From NCBI GenBank assembly GCA_964035545.1, contig OZ037768.1:20458700-20522699 (forward strand): a stretch of DNA of 64,000 nt, written 5' to 3'. The notes below the pieces were generated by a model, which did no database searches, was not told the DNA's origin, and saw only the letters and a list, made by a program, of their open reading frames with translations. Shown here piece by piece: positions 12,514-30,296 of this stretch. This DNA comes from Bugula neritina. Lineage: Eukaryota > Bryozoa > Gymnolaemata > Cheilostomatida > Bugulidae. A program made the position numbers and the translations under genes. How positions within the stretch are numbered: position 1 is the stretch's first letter; each line of letters starts with the position of its first letter.

Positions 12514-12519
12514 AATAAA
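12514..12519 (+). promoter_or_regulatory. Polyadenylation signal AATAAA for KIFC1
   Basis: AATAAA 144 bases after the kinesin stop codon, followed by T-rich sequence. This supports the exon at 12182-12370 being terminal and read through its GT-containing AAAGGTGAGG site rather than spliced. Confidence 0.6.
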
Positions 12520-13372
12520 TTTATTTTTAATTGCTAATGTACCTAATACTCATGCTTTATTCACCTGTCTCGACGTTCTTGCTGAATGCGCAAGTATTTA
12601 GTATTTTATGAACAAGGAGGTGGATTTAATACATTGTGAGGGGCTTTGTACTTTAATTGGATACTGCTCGCTATGGAGTTGTCTTTTATAACACAGACTC
12701 AAATATTCATGTCCTGCATCTGTATGCTCAACTTATCTGATTGTAGGTAAACAACTGCTCTATTGGGACAGCAAAAAAGGTCATTAAATAGACTGTGAAC
12801 AAAGCTGCACCAATTCACAAAAACGCTTCAATATATAACTACATTATATAGACAAAAGGAAAACCAGTTTGGAATTATGGTGTAGAATGTAGAAATATAT
12901 ATTTTTAGAACTATATGTTACCTATCAAATTGCTTTTACCTTTTTTCCATGTGAAGCTTCAGTCAAAAGCATATATCATTTATAGCTCAAAAATATTAAA
13001 TATTGCAAAAGTGAGAAACGGACCTCTAAACTAGGCATACATTGAGCACAAGTGTAATTTGGTTTCATTCACATTATTTCGCACTTGAAATTTTATTGTA
13101 TATTACTTTACTTTTAAATTTTTAAATATTACTGTATTTAATAGTTAACTGTATTGCTATATGATTTTTGTGCAGTTATGTAATAAAATAATCAACACAA
13201 TTGGCAACATTTAATTCTATATCTTGTTTGTTTAAGCCATACACAATAAGTATTCTGGCTCCCCATATTTTAATTAGATGACCACACCTCAGCCATTACC
13301 TGACTCACATATCTAATAATTCCCACGCAACTGTTTAATACCAGAAGAGTAATGTTACTATAATAGTTGAGG

Positions 13373-13378
13373 TTTTAT
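13373..13378 (-). promoter_or_regulatory. Polyadenylation signal for PSMA7
   Basis: TTTATT on the plus strand, which is AATAAA on the coding strand, about 145 bases downstream of the PSMA7 stop codon. Confidence 0.5.
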
Positions 13379-13519
13379 TACATAAATTGATCACCATGTA
13401 CTCAGCCTGACCACCCTTTATATTAAAAAAGGTCTAATGAAATGACTGCATAAATTATGTACAATACAAGTTCACATTACTAGTGCTGACTGACTCATCA
13501 ACACTGGAAGCAGCAGGAT

Positions 13520-18130
<4,611 letters not shown>

Positions 18131-21100
18131 TTAGCCCATCCAGTCAGGTTTTTGGCCCATGTGAAACTCCTTTATGCAGAGATGACAACTCCAGTTACCT
18201 ACAAAAAGTAATCAACTATTATGGCTGTTGAACTTTACTAAATATCAAGATTTAGAAATTTGCAGCGTATGCAGCTAAATATACCAATACCAAGTAGTCT
18301 CCAGCTGTGATGTAATAATACACATTCCCACAATGCAATGTGTTGCGCCTACCAGCATAACATGCATTACTACAACTATACGCAGCACAATAAATGTTGG
18401 TTGCATTACCTTCCGGGGGTTCAGTCAATGGAGGTTTCAGACAATACATATGGTAACCTCTGTCACAGTCATCACAGAACAGCAACTGCTCCTGCATGAG
18501 ACAACAACTCCAATTACTGCATTAAAAAAACTTCAAACTGGGCTACAGTCATTTAACTTAATGTGTTCACAAAATACATTCATATATTAGTGCTCCAATT
18601 AGAATGAATTGATTATAATGAGACTGAAGCAAACAGCAGATTACATTTTGAAAACTCTTGACAATAAGTAGTATATAAAATGGCTATAGGCAATGAACTC
18701 TGTGCGAGATGACAACCCTAATAAAGGACACACACAAGAGATGACAACTACCAGCAGTCACATGGTACTTACATCATTCTCCGATGTGCCACATAATCCA
18801 CATGACTTGCACTCAATGCACTGCCATGGGTACTTCCTCACTGATATCTTCATGTTGTCAGTGAACTGTAGACAAGTTGGGTGACCTTCAAATAGTAGAG
18901 ATACTTGGCATAACAATTACTAGCTACAGTATGGTATATTATTAGCTACAATATGATATATTACTAGCTACAGTGTATTATATTACTAGCTACAGTGTAT
19001 TATATTACTAACTACAGTATATTATATTACTAACTACAGTATATTATATTACTAGCTACAGGATATTATATTACTAACTATAGTATATTATATTACTAGG
19101 TACAGTATATTATATTACTAGCTAAAGCATATTATACTACTAGCTAAAGTATATTATACTACTAGCTAAAGTGTATTATATTACTAGCTACAGTATATTA
19201 TATTACTAACTACAGTGTATTATATTATTAGCTACAGTGTATTATATTACTAGCTATACTATATTATGTGTACACCATGTACATGACATGCATATAATGC
19301 GAATAGAGCACCTACCGGATCTGCCGCAATCAGCACATGACACCATCTCTTCAGGTGCTTTAGACTTCTTGTTTAGATTTGCATCTCCCAGGCAGAAGTC
19401 ACAGTAATCGTTGGGAATCTGCACAATGTAGAACATATAATATAATAACTATTGTATAAATGTAGAACATATAATATAGTAACTATTGTATAAATATACT
19501 ACAAGCAACTACAAAAAACATATTTTTTAGTTAATATTTAAGTGTTTCAACTCAATAATGAACAGAAAATTTGTGATATCTTGTAAGGTAAATTCAAGAA
19601 CATAATTATATATAGATGTTTAGTATAATTGAGAGAGAACACGATTCATAGAGGAAACAGATTAGTACACAGATTACACTTCAAAGTCAGCTCTACAAAG
19701 ACAATTAAGAGACATAATTAGTCTTTCAAGGTACATCAGTTTATTGTAGAAGAGCTGAAACTATTCAATAGTAACTCGGTTCAGTGTAAACATAGTCAGA
19801 ACTGTCATAACAGCATGCTTGGTTAGTGAGACAGTAGCAGAGCTAGTATACAGTAGCAGCACTTATAGGTTGAGGTTGAGGCAGCATATTATACAGAACT
19901 TCAGAGTCTTCAATAACTGCACTAAACTGCTAGCATAGAGCTGATGCATAATTTAGACTAAAGAACAATTAGCTTTGTTTAGGTTGAAAGGCAGTAGTAC
20001 CCCAACCCTCCCAATGTAGATCAAACAGAGAAGTTGGTCTCAAACTAATAACAATATATTTGAAAACAAGTCAGCCATATTTACCAATGAGCTGCACATG
20101 CATTTTTTATGAAATTATTAGCTTATAACACTAGACAGTGATTAGTCCATAACACCAGACACCTGTTAGTCAATGACATCAGACACTGTTAGTCTATGAC
20201 ATCAGACACCTGTTAGTCTATGACATCAGACACCTGTTAGTCAATGACATCAGACACCTGTTAGTCAATGACATCAGACACTACGTCATATCAGGAGTTA
20301 GAATTGCAACATTTTCTTCAAGTCTCAAATTGGTTGATAACTTATAAGTTGCAGGTGTTTTAGAGACAAGATGTAAAAATAAGACTAAAGATTTAAACAA
20401 TGAAAATACAGCAGCTCAGTGTAAACTCTCAGTCCATGTGAGGAATGAAGATGTTTCAAGCTGGTATATTCCAACACTGTGATCATACCACATGGGAGAG
20501 AGTGTACACTGATCTACCACAAAGAATTAAGAGTTACCTCCCTTGCATGCAACATGCTAGAACTGGTCACCACAGCGGGTAGAAAGCAACAGGGTCAGTG
20601 AGACAATTGCACAGCTCAGCTAAACTAAATATAAAGCGAGAACATACAGGATTCTTTACTTTATCTTTCGACGTTGAAGACGAGGGGGTTGGAGGGTCAA
20701 CCGCCTTAACAAGAGCTTCCAAGTGTGGGATTTCAGACTGCATAGGAAGGACTGGGGGGTGAGTCATGGCCGGCTCCTCCTTACCAACATGGTGGCAGTG
20801 AGACATGTGGTACTCCAGGCCTGTCCGCGTCTTGTACCGAGATGAGCACACTACAGAGACGTAATAGTAATTACATAGTATATCACAGTGACTACAGAGT
20901 ATACCACAGTAACTACAGAGTATACCACAGTGACTACAGAGTATACCACAGTAACTACAGAGTATACCACAGTAGCTACAGAGTGTACTACCATGACTAC
21001 AGAGTGCACCACAGTAGCTACAGGGTGTACTACAGTAACTACGGAGTATACCACAGTGACTACACAATATACACCAAGCTGAGTGAGTTTCACACATATT

Positions 21101-24100
21101 CTCATAACTAACAAAGAATGTCACAGAACTAACTGTCGCAGGAAAACGGCTTATCATCCACGACTTCGTGACGAGTGCTCCGGCGACCTGCCCGTGACCC
21201 CCCTGTGTCGCGCTTCTTCGACTTCTTGCGTTTGGAGCTGGAGTCTTCAAAGTCGCTGTCGTCACCATCATGATCGAAGGCATCATCCAGGTCATCAAAG
21301 TCATCGAGCTCCTCGTACTGAGGAATGCTGCCAAACCTGTGGGTGACATGACGCTGTAGAAATGATGCCTCTTGAGAGATGTGGGTATCACACCAGCTTT
21401 TGGGTGAGTTTATATGTATATGAAGTTCAGCATGAACAAGAACACTTTTTACTGATACAATAACATGCATAGTCTAGACTGGTTGAAGTGTGTCTAGAGT
21501 CTAAGTGAACACAATGAAAGATCATCTGCTAGAGAGAGATATTAGAGCATAAGTCTTTGGACATTTTATATAAATGTTGAATAAAATTCACAAAACATGA
21601 AAAAAGTATTTGCTTCATTTAGGATAAAATATTCAGTAGCTCTAAATTCAATTCAAATTGAAGTCAAAATTAAAATAATATGAGCCGTCTGATTATTTGT
21701 AACCACCATTTTCATCCCTTCTAATTCTGATTATCTTTCTAGTAAACGTAAACCATAAATGTATCCAACAATCACCCAACATCTCATATATGCTGTAATG
21801 TTTCATCAGTCACAAGCAACACGTGCCAAGATCTTTCTAGAACAAAGCTGTAAATGTGTAAATCCTGTGACAAGACTGCTATTACCAGTTTACATTGACT
21901 CTTAAGTCACACTGAGATATGAAACAGTTGTTCCTTGTTACCATTTATCTTTGTCAGTCACAGCTTTGAGGCTGACAGTGGGATCCAGCGCTGCTTCGGC
22001 CACCAGCTCATCAACATGGCCGCCCATGGCTACCGCTGCCACGGGGTCAATCAGTGGCTCGCCTGTCACAACAACTTCCCTCTTTCTTTTCCTCCACTTC
22101 CTGGCAGGATAGGAGTATATCTGCCCTTCTCGTATTCCTGCATAGAGAAGGTAACTCCAGTGATATATGATGCCAATTTCAGTTACTCTATTGTGCAGCA
22201 TGCAGTGATATAGGATGTTAAGTAAGATAAGTTCTAACTTAAATTTAGATATAATTCCATTAACTAAAAGTTAACAAATGCTATTACTATATGTTATACT
22301 GGCTAGAAGCGCATTTGTTTTAATGCCGATATAGATTTCAATATCACAGCCTATTCATGATTTCTTTGCATTTTTATATTAAAACACACTGTAGTAACAG
22401 TGAATCTTAGAGGTATGGAGTGTATTGTATAAATAATGAGCTTTTCTCATCATTTAAAAATTGTCTCCCCTGTCAAATCTGACTTTTTGAAGTAAAATTA
22501 GAAGTAAAACTAATAGAAATGTTGCACTGTATAATTAACATTTCCAAAAGTAAACATAGATCATTCACACTAAAAGATAGTAGAGCTGGTAGCCTGAAAT
22601 TGAAAAACATCAAGGACTCTATGAGAAGGAACACAACTCCAAATAAAATATAATTCAATAAATATTTCCACTTTCATACAGTAAACCTAAATTGTACAAA
22701 ATAATAGCCCACAGCTAGTATTCTATCAGAAAAAACAACAATAAAAAAGTTAGAATAAAGTAAACTTGGAGTAAAGCCAGTACCAAAGACTTTGAAGTAA
22801 TTATCAGCAGTAAGTTTTGTTGCTACCTACTAGAGCATAAAGAAAACAGGCTTTGTAAGAAGTCAGTTCTATAGAATAATTAGAATATATAAAGACGAAG
22901 AGAAGTAAAGTAGGAGGCAAAGAATATAATTATATAAACAGAGTAGAATAGAAGCAATTGAGTATTTAAACAGTTCATTACAAATCAATCAGACGTCTAT
23001 TATTTCATTGAAATTCAAGTCTATAGGAAATGAGAGTAAGTTAATACTTCACAACACTGTGGAATATCAAGCCGTAAACAATTGCAGCCAATGCAATAGC
23101 TCTATATTGTTTCCTTTCAGTACTAATACTAACTAGACCAACTCCACTCTGTAACTGAATGTTGGAGAGATACTAGAAAGCACAATGAGGTCTTCGTTGG
23201 CAATGTTCTCTCAAGATAGGTTTAGTCAAGTACAGGCCATGAAAGAGGAGTTGATATCATTGAAGAAAAGCAACATGTTGAAAGATGATACAATAGCATT
23301 TCTACAGAGGGAGAAGGAAAACCTCATCAGAGAGGTGAGAGCATAGTCTAGGTTCTGAGGCTTGTTATAGCATGAGTCTCTATTAAAGGATTAGCATTTT
23401 TGGAGAGTTTGCTTTATTTCATAGCTAAGTTTTCAAGCTACTGATATGAGGTATGACAATATATTGAACAAAAAATACTGCAATTCTGTACTTACTCTAG
23501 TTAGCAAGAATTCGTATGGAGCATATAATACAGTGTAGGAAACATATATATATTCATATCTTGTACTATATATATCTAAGATAGTTGGCTGCTTTGTAGC
23601 ATACAGAGTGATAGTTTCATGTATAAAATTTAATGGAGCAAACAATAAATAAATACTTTCAACACACCCATGTTTGTTGTTTATAGTGAATGTTTGGATG
23701 TATACTTCAAATTATAAATATAAACAACACCTTCGGTAGCTGGAGAAATACAACAAATATTCACCAGCATTTTTATTATTGGTGTAAGTTCTTACTTAGT
23801 CAATCGGACCATTTGATATGCTTACTAGCAATATATTTCAGCTAAATAGAAACTTATTAGAAGCAGTTGATTTCATGTGGTTATGTAGGCCTACAAGTCA
23901 AGGACAGCCAAGAATTTTCAATTAGAAACAAACTTTTACCGAACTGCATTCTATGTCACTAGGTGAGACACTACGAAGGAATATGTGCCGGAGTTCAAAG
24001 ACATGAACAGGAGTTGAGAAATCTGAGGACAGACATACAACATTGGAAAGTAAGGCCACTGTACCAGACTAATGCATTCTAAAGTATATTAGAAGTTGTT

Positions 24101-27100
24101 TTCTCTTTCAGTATGAAGGTTTGAGAAAAAGTTGCTGAGAAAACACAATATATAGATTTTTAAGTGTGCCTAAATCTCGTTTTTGTGCAACTATACGCTA
24201 TGAGCAAATGTAATGGTTAGGCTTAAACTAAGTTTGAGTAATTTCATAACATTGTTTAAAATAAAAATAACTCATAATCAGTTATGGAAACGCAGTTACA
24301 GCACAAGTATTGATCCATTCTCTTTGTAAAGAATCAAGTTGAAGACAAATTGTGCCTGTGTGTGTGAGTGTGTGTGAGTGTACTGTGTGTGTTGAGATAT
24401 TTTGTGCTGTGGAGGTATTGGACCAGAAATTAGTGAACACCTTTAGCATTAGTTGAAGAGCTACTGCTGGTTGTTTAGGAAGTGGTAAAGAGATATAAAC
24501 ATGCCAGGAAAAGTATTAGCAGAGATAACACTGCACTAGACCCTCAGCACCACAACCTTATCAAAGACCTACAGAATAACCTCAATATCATTCTATCAGA
24601 AGTACCGACAGAAAACAGGTGAGCAGAGACAGAAAGGCAGAAAGGCAGACAGACATACAGAGTCTGATGGGATACAGTTTATGAAAACCATTGAGTATCC
24701 TAGTATTTTTCACATAGCTTTACTAATGACGAATAAATAGGCCCCCATCGATACCTCCTTTTGGGTGTCACCCTACACTTTTCTCTACTTTTTATTAAGC
24801 TTGTTTGATGAAAATGAAATAAAATAGAACAAAAGCTAAAACATACCAAAACATTTACTAAAGGTTACATCTTACAGTTTTATGTTTGTCTGGCTGAATT
24901 GCTGTTTAAGCTGAAATACACACAACTCTACCAACCAGACCATTATAAGGACTCATGTTACGAATAGTCATGGACTCTTGGCAAAACATGCTATGGAGTA
25001 TCAATGTATGTGCAGCTAAAACACTCACAATGATTTCTTCTTGCAGTCTAAATATTCAGAGGCAAGTTGGAGAGATCATTGATAGATCTGAACATGAGAC
25101 GTGTTGGCACCTCCTAGAAGCTACCAACAATGCCCTAGTTGAGATACAGAGCCTCGTCAGCAAATACAAACAGTAAGGAAGCTCACTATAGCTCACTTCA
25201 CACTTTGAACAAATCACAAAAATAAACAAAAACCTTGTTTACAAAAAAGGATCATACCAAACTAAAATTTAAAGCATTCCATATAAGCAATACATCATTT
25301 GTTATTTTTATCAAAAAGAGTTTAAACCTATAGTAAGTTACACAAGCCTGATTATGAGAATAGTAAAAGTTAATTAAAACATGAACTATTTCCATGCTAG
25401 ATTATTACTAAGTGTCACTATCACCATTATTTGTTTTGGATATTTTAAAAGCAAAACTACCAAATTGAACTACCAACACATATATTTGCATCAATTATAT
25501 TGTTTTACTGAAGAAAATATCAACAGTGGCTTTTATGTTCTACATTAATCATTTGAAGGAAACCTATTCCCAAATATACCCGGTAAGTAGAGATTCTGAA
25601 TTTACCTTCAAATTGCACATTATCCTGATATTAACACTTTCTCCTTCAAATTGATCGCTACTCAGACTGTAACCATAAATTTACCCACCCGACAACACAC
25701 TAGTTTACCTTGACAACACACTAGTTTACCTTGACAACACACTAGTTTATCTTGACAACACACTAGTTTACCTTGACAACACACTAGTTTACCTTGACAA
25801 CACACTAGTTTACCTTGACAACATACTTGTTTACCTTGACAACACACTAGTTTATCTTGACAACACACTAGTTTACCTTGACAACATACTTGTTTACCTT
25901 GACAACACACTAGTTTATCTTGACAACACACTAGTTTACCTTGACAACACACTAGTTTATCTTGACAATTGCTGCTGGCAATAAAACACAATTGGCTAAC
26001 TTGGCAATAAAAAGGTGCACAACACAGTCGCACAAGATCAACACAATGTTTTATACTTTTACTACACAATGGTTACCATGACAACACAACATTATTTACA
26101 TTGCGACACAGATGCTGTTTATTTATTTTCTTAATATAAGACATATTCATTTCAAGTTAAAAACATGAATTATAATTAGCACTTTTCACTATATAACAAC
26201 AAACTCGGATGCTGTCAACAAACTTTGCAAAGAATAATTATATTAGGACTTCAAGGTGAAATAATTCCACCATTCCATATCAAATCCAGTATTTTTCCTT
26301 TTTATTAGAAATGTTCCCCATTTGCTAACTAATATTCAAGTTGTTATAGAGCTTTGATCTAACTCAGCTACATACTAAATCAAAGTTATTACTTATTTTA
26401 TTCCTATTTATCAAATATGTTTTTATTCGAAGGGAATTTGCAAACCCAATCCGTAAGTCTTTAACAAAAAGTAAGTCACTGGATGACCATTATTATGGGT
26501 AAGTAGGAGTAAACTATAATAGTATGAAGACATCCCATTACATGTAAATTTAGATTAAAATCTGCAATATTAAATACGAAACCTGCTTGGAAATTAAATC
26601 TGTGCTAATACCTATTACAACAGAGACTTAACCCTCAAACATCAATTTCCTGTGAGGCGTGTCTTCATTGGACAAGATGGGTACGTACAACACAAAACAC
26701 GCCTTGCCCCCCCATCCAACTCCATAAATCTTAGGCTAGATTGAGTAAAACTAACAAAACACCCACAGCAATAGCCCGTTGAACTTGACACACCTTCTCT
26801 CCATACTCAAGAGCCTAATAATACTTAAAACTCCATTCACATTCACCCAGAGTCAATTTTGTCTATCAGAACACTATTCTCACCCTCCACAAAATTTTGT
26901 CTCACTCCATTAAAATATGACAAAAAATTAGTGGAAACAGTTAAATTAATTAATATTTTGGGCTTTTATTGCTAATACATTTCTGACAAGGAACAATTCC
27001 AATGTAATTAGTTTAAAACTAAACAGTGTGCTCATATATTTCATATTATATTTGCGTAAGTAATAACGATGCCTGGCTCAGGTGTCTTTAGCACATGACA

Positions 27101-30100
27101 ATATCTGAATAACTATTGTAGTGTCTTAGAAGCAACCAATAAAAGACCAGTCATGAAATACTCGCACACACTGGGTGGAGGACCGATACCCCATAGTCAG
27201 GTCTCCAGATCAGCCGTGGCAAGGATGGCTAAACAGAGCATGATGGGAATGAGAAGAGCTTCCTCTGACCTCAATAGAACACAGAGCGCTGCAGTGACTG
27301 CACCAGGTAGGATAGTGCATTCACAGGGTACTACAGTGTACTCACAGGGTACTGCAGTGTACTCACAGGGTACTGCAGTGTACTCACAGGGTACTACAGT
27401 GTACTCACAGGGTACTACAGTGTACTCACAGGGTATTCACAGGGTACTACAGTGTATTCACAGGGTACTGCAGTGTACTCACAGGGTACTAAAGCTTACT
27501 CACAGGGTACTACAGTGTACTCACAGGGTACTACAGTGTACTCACAGGGTACTACAGTGTATTCACAGGGTACTACAGTGTACTCACAGGGTACTACAGT
27601 GTACTCACAGGGTACTACAGTGTATTCACAGGGTACTACAGTGTATTCGCAGGGTACTACAGTGTATTCACAGGGTACTACAGTGTATTCACAGGGTACT
27701 ACAGTGTACTCACAGGGTACTACAGTGTACTCACAGGGTACTACAGTGTACTCACAGGGTCCTACAGTGTATTCACAGGGTACTACAGTGTATTCACAGG
27801 GTACTACAGTGTATTCACAGGGTACTGCAGTGTACTCACAGGGTACTAAAGCTTACTCACAGGGTACTACAGTGTACTCACAGGGTACTACAGTGTACTC
27901 ACAGGGTACTACAGTGTATTCACAGGGTACTACAGTGTACTCACAGGGTACTACAGTGTACTCACAGGGTACTACAGTGTATTCGCAGGGTACTACAGTG
28001 TATTCGCAGGGTACTACAGTGTATTCACAGGGTACTACAGTGTATTCACAGGGTACTACAGTGTACTCACAGGGTACTACAGTGTACTCACAGGGTACTA
28101 CAGTGTACTCACAGGGTACTACAGTGTATTCACAGAGCTGATTCATAACAACCAGCTCTAGTTCCTAAGCAAAACAGCCTTGGATATTCAACTTGCTAGC
28201 TTGGATACTTTGCACAGCTTATATTAATAATCAAAATAGGCCAACGCCCAAGTATAATATAAGAAACAGTGTGGTATAATTATACAGTATTCTAAGAGTA
28301 TGCAATTGTCACATAACTTATACAGTATGTTGGAAATACAATATTATTGTATTATTGTATATTATATAAAGTATTACAATATATGAGTATTATATTATAT
28401 AAAGTTTTATAAGAATATAAGTATTATATTATATGTGTACGAGTACTATATTATATGTGTATGAGTATTATAATATATGTGTATGAGTATTATAATATAT
28501 GTGTATGAGTACTATATTATATGTGTATGAGTATTATATTATATGTGTATGAGTATTATAATATATGTGTATGAGTATTATAATATATGTGTATGAGTAC
28601 TATATTATATGTGTATGAGTATTATATTATATGTGTAATAGTATTATATTATATGTGTATGAGTATTATATTACATGTGTATAAGTACTATATTATATGT
28701 GTATGAGTATTATATTATATGTGTATGAGTATTATATTATATGTGTATGAGTATTATATTATATGTGTATGAGTATTATATTATATGTGTATGAGTACTA
28801 TATTATATGTGTATGAGTATTATATTATATGTGTATGAGTATTATATTATATGTGTATGAGTATTATATTATATGTGTATGAGTACTATATTATATGTGT
28901 ATGAGTACTATATTATATGTGTATGAGTACTATATTATATGTGTATGAGTATTATATTATATGTGTATGAGTACTATATTATATGTGTATGAGTATTATA
29001 TTATATGTGTATGAGTACTATATTATATGATTTGTAGAATTCCAGACAATACCAGGATTTCTACCAGGTCTAAAGAAACATGTTGGAGAATAATGTGCAG
29101 GACACGACATGACAGATATATAAACTTCAATATCCACTCTTCTCTCCACATAAGACTTGCAACTAATATGAGTTGGCAAAATTGAGAGCAACTTATTAAT
29201 TATTATATATTTAAATGTACCTACAAAACTGTGTTCCTCACTGAGTATGATAATATCATCGTATTGATTTTTTACCACGTCTAACTTTTCTTAATAATAA
29301 AATAACTTTGTTTCAACTATCTTCTAATAAAATTATTGACACATTAGAAATAACAGAAATGCGAAAAGCACAATACAAATATGATTGACTTTCCCAGCCT
29401 TTAAATTTTTACTAGTAAGCAAAATTAAGTAGGTTACTATTCCTTTAGATATAGAATAATTCATATGGCTTACAGAGACGAATTAGTGTTTATAGAGCAA
29501 TTAGCTGAGAAGCTATCTGTTCCTATGACATTCCTTCAACTCCGTGCAGCAGTGTTCAACAAAATTTTCTCAAATGGGGAGATAACTCAAAAGTGCAAAC
29601 ATTCTAGAATTGTTTGTTCATTAACTCACAACCCAAGTCTCCTATTAACCAAGTTAAGCAATCACTGTTTGTTAGAGACAAAATATATAAAACAAATAAA
29701 ATCAATATTAAATACATAAGCACAGTAGACTAAAAGCATAAGAATGCTGTATTTGACATTTAAATTTTCCTAAAATGCTTAAATAAACTTTATTTGCACT
29801 TATAATAATCTGTCAGACAAACACCTATACTAACACAGACTATTCACATATCAGTAAGTACACCTTGGGTCAGGATTGTGAAACAAATAAATACAGCTAA
29901 AAATAGAATCTGCAAAGCTAAAATGAAAATGGAAAAACTAGAAATGCAGTACAATGATGAAAATCACAAATTTATTAATTCTTATTCTAATAACTGATGT
30001 CTGGTGGTACAGCTGAACGATAGAAAAATACATATGAATTAAATCACTAAAGTTTAAGGGTTAATGATAGGACAAATGGTAGATATTCAGATACTTCTAT

Positions 30101-30296
30101 AGAAATAGATGAGTCATACCAGGATTCCGAAGTTGGTTGGACATCCAGAGATGACAGTTGGTCTGGGCCAAGCCAGTGGTGTTGTCCAGGTAGGGCTGCC
30201 TAAGTTTACGCTCCGTCATCATCTGGGAATTCCATTTCCTGACAGCATCCATGGCAGCCGTATACTTGGTATCATCTCCAATCATGATGACAAAGC
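18131..30296 (-). CDS. DPF2: d4/requiem family double-PHD-finger protein (first coding exon not located)
   Basis: Eight minus-strand exons join in phase: 30296-30120, 22137-21942, 21336-21134, 20850-20648, 19418-19316, 18885-18773, 18491-18410 and 18198-18131 (stop TAA). From the ATG at 30285 this gives 377 residues; human DPF2 has 391. Domain order is that of the family: Requiem N-terminal domain ([34 protein letters not shown]); acidic stretch [17 protein letters not shown] with a basic patch ([11 protein letters not shown]); one C2H2 finger ([20 protein letters not shown], then SHCHH); and a tandem PHD pair ([64 protein letters not shown]). Family role: a BAF (SWI/SNF) subunit that reads acylated and methylated histone H3/H4 tails. 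The exon 30296-30120 accepts a preceding phase-1 exon, so a short first exon probably lies further right; alternatively translation starts at its internal ATG. Which vertebrate paralogue (DPF1, 2 or 3) it matches best is not decidable here. Confidence 0.93.
18915..19262 (-). repeat. 22-bp minisatellite in DPF intron
   Basis: About 16 imperfect copies of ctagctacagtgtattatat-like units between the two exons that share the first PHD finger (18773-18885 and 19316-19418). Non-coding. Confidence 0.9.
20113..20285 (+). repeat. 24-bp minisatellite in DPF intron
   Basis: About seven copies of gttagtcaatgacatcagac plus acct, some missing a few bases, in the intron between exons 19418-19316 and 20850-20648. 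Confidence 0.9.
20851..21078 (-). repeat. 21-bp minisatellite abutting a DPF splice acceptor
   Basis: About ten copies of a 21-bp unit (plus strand cacagtgactacagagtata plus c) fill the intron between exons 21336-21134 and 20850-20648. On the coding strand every unit contains ctctgtag, the same octamer that forms the true acceptor at 20851 (gtctctgtag, then TGTGCTC). The period is a multiple of three, so both strands stay open through the array. Confidence 0.92.
23185..29719 (+). CDS. Nested coiled-coil protein gene inside a DPF intron (incomplete model)
   Basis: A plus-strand gene lies wholly within the large DPF intron (22138-30119). Well-supported exons in phase are 23185-23334 (ATG start), 23963-24049, 24479-24618 and 25047-25170, giving a helical, charged protein ([51 protein letters not shown]). 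Either it stops at TAA 25174, or it splices at the strong donor a|gtaagg into 26433-26498 and 26624-26680 ([30 protein letters not shown]). A further coding-like exon, 27130-27306 ([34 protein letters not shown]), needs entry in phase 1, but 26680 ends in phase 2. So an exon is missing, or one of the earlier donors inside 26433-26498 (26452 or 26470, which do leave phase 1) is used. A last exon at about 29449-29719, with AATAAA at 29782, is possible. I do not recognise the family. The first four exons are reliable; the rest is tentative. Confidence 0.6.
25690..25966 (+). repeat. 21-bp minisatellite in nested-gene intron
   Basis: About 13 copies of ttgacaacacactagtttac plus c, with single-base variants (tttatc, atacttg). 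The period of 21 keeps a minus-strand frame open ([14 protein letters not shown]) for over 130 codons; this is a side effect of the repeat and not a gene. Confidence 0.95.
27307..28137 (+). repeat. 21-bp minisatellite starting at a splice donor of the nested gene
   Basis: Nearly 40 copies of cagggtactacagtgtactc plus a. The first, divergent unit is the junction itself: cag, then the donor gtaggatagtgcattca directly after the exon 27130-27306. Later units carry an extra G (cagggtac). Some units (gctta in place of tgtac) recur at 27490 and 27850, showing block duplication. The array lacks stops in two plus frames (YSQGTTV and HRVLQCI) and on the minus strand. Confidence 0.95.
28435..29026 (+). 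repeat. 22-bp AT-rich minisatellite
   Basis: About 27 copies of atgtgtatgagtattatatt plus at, with recurring t/c and a/t variants, 300 bases after the 21-bp array. Non-coding; within the large DPF intron. Confidence 0.95.
29449..29719 (+). CDS. Possible terminal exon of the nested gene
   Basis: After an acceptor-like cctttag at 29448, an open frame entered in phase 2 runs to TAA at 29717 and encodes a leucine-rich, coding-like peptide ([40 protein letters not shown]). AATAAA at 29782-29787 would serve as its poly(A) signal. The joining exon is not identified and chance cannot be excluded. Confidence 0.3.

Larger units (their letters stand above)
12371..13519. other. Convergent 3' region between KIFC1 and PSMA7
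   Basis: AT-rich DNA holding the two 3' untranslated regions, with no coding potential recognised. It contains the KIFC1 poly(A) signal at 12514 and, for PSMA7 on the minus strand, TTTATT at 13373-13378. Confidence 0.6.

Noticed and set aside
20567-21391. 274-codon minus-strand open frame over the DPF finger exons
   Set aside because: It is in the wrong frame in the second half and reads through the 21-bp repeat. The real DPF exons use other frames and splice the repeat out.
25662-26069. 135-codon minus-strand CCQGKLV repeat frame
   Set aside because: The 21-bp period keeps the frame open; the peptide is just the repeat, with no exon signals.
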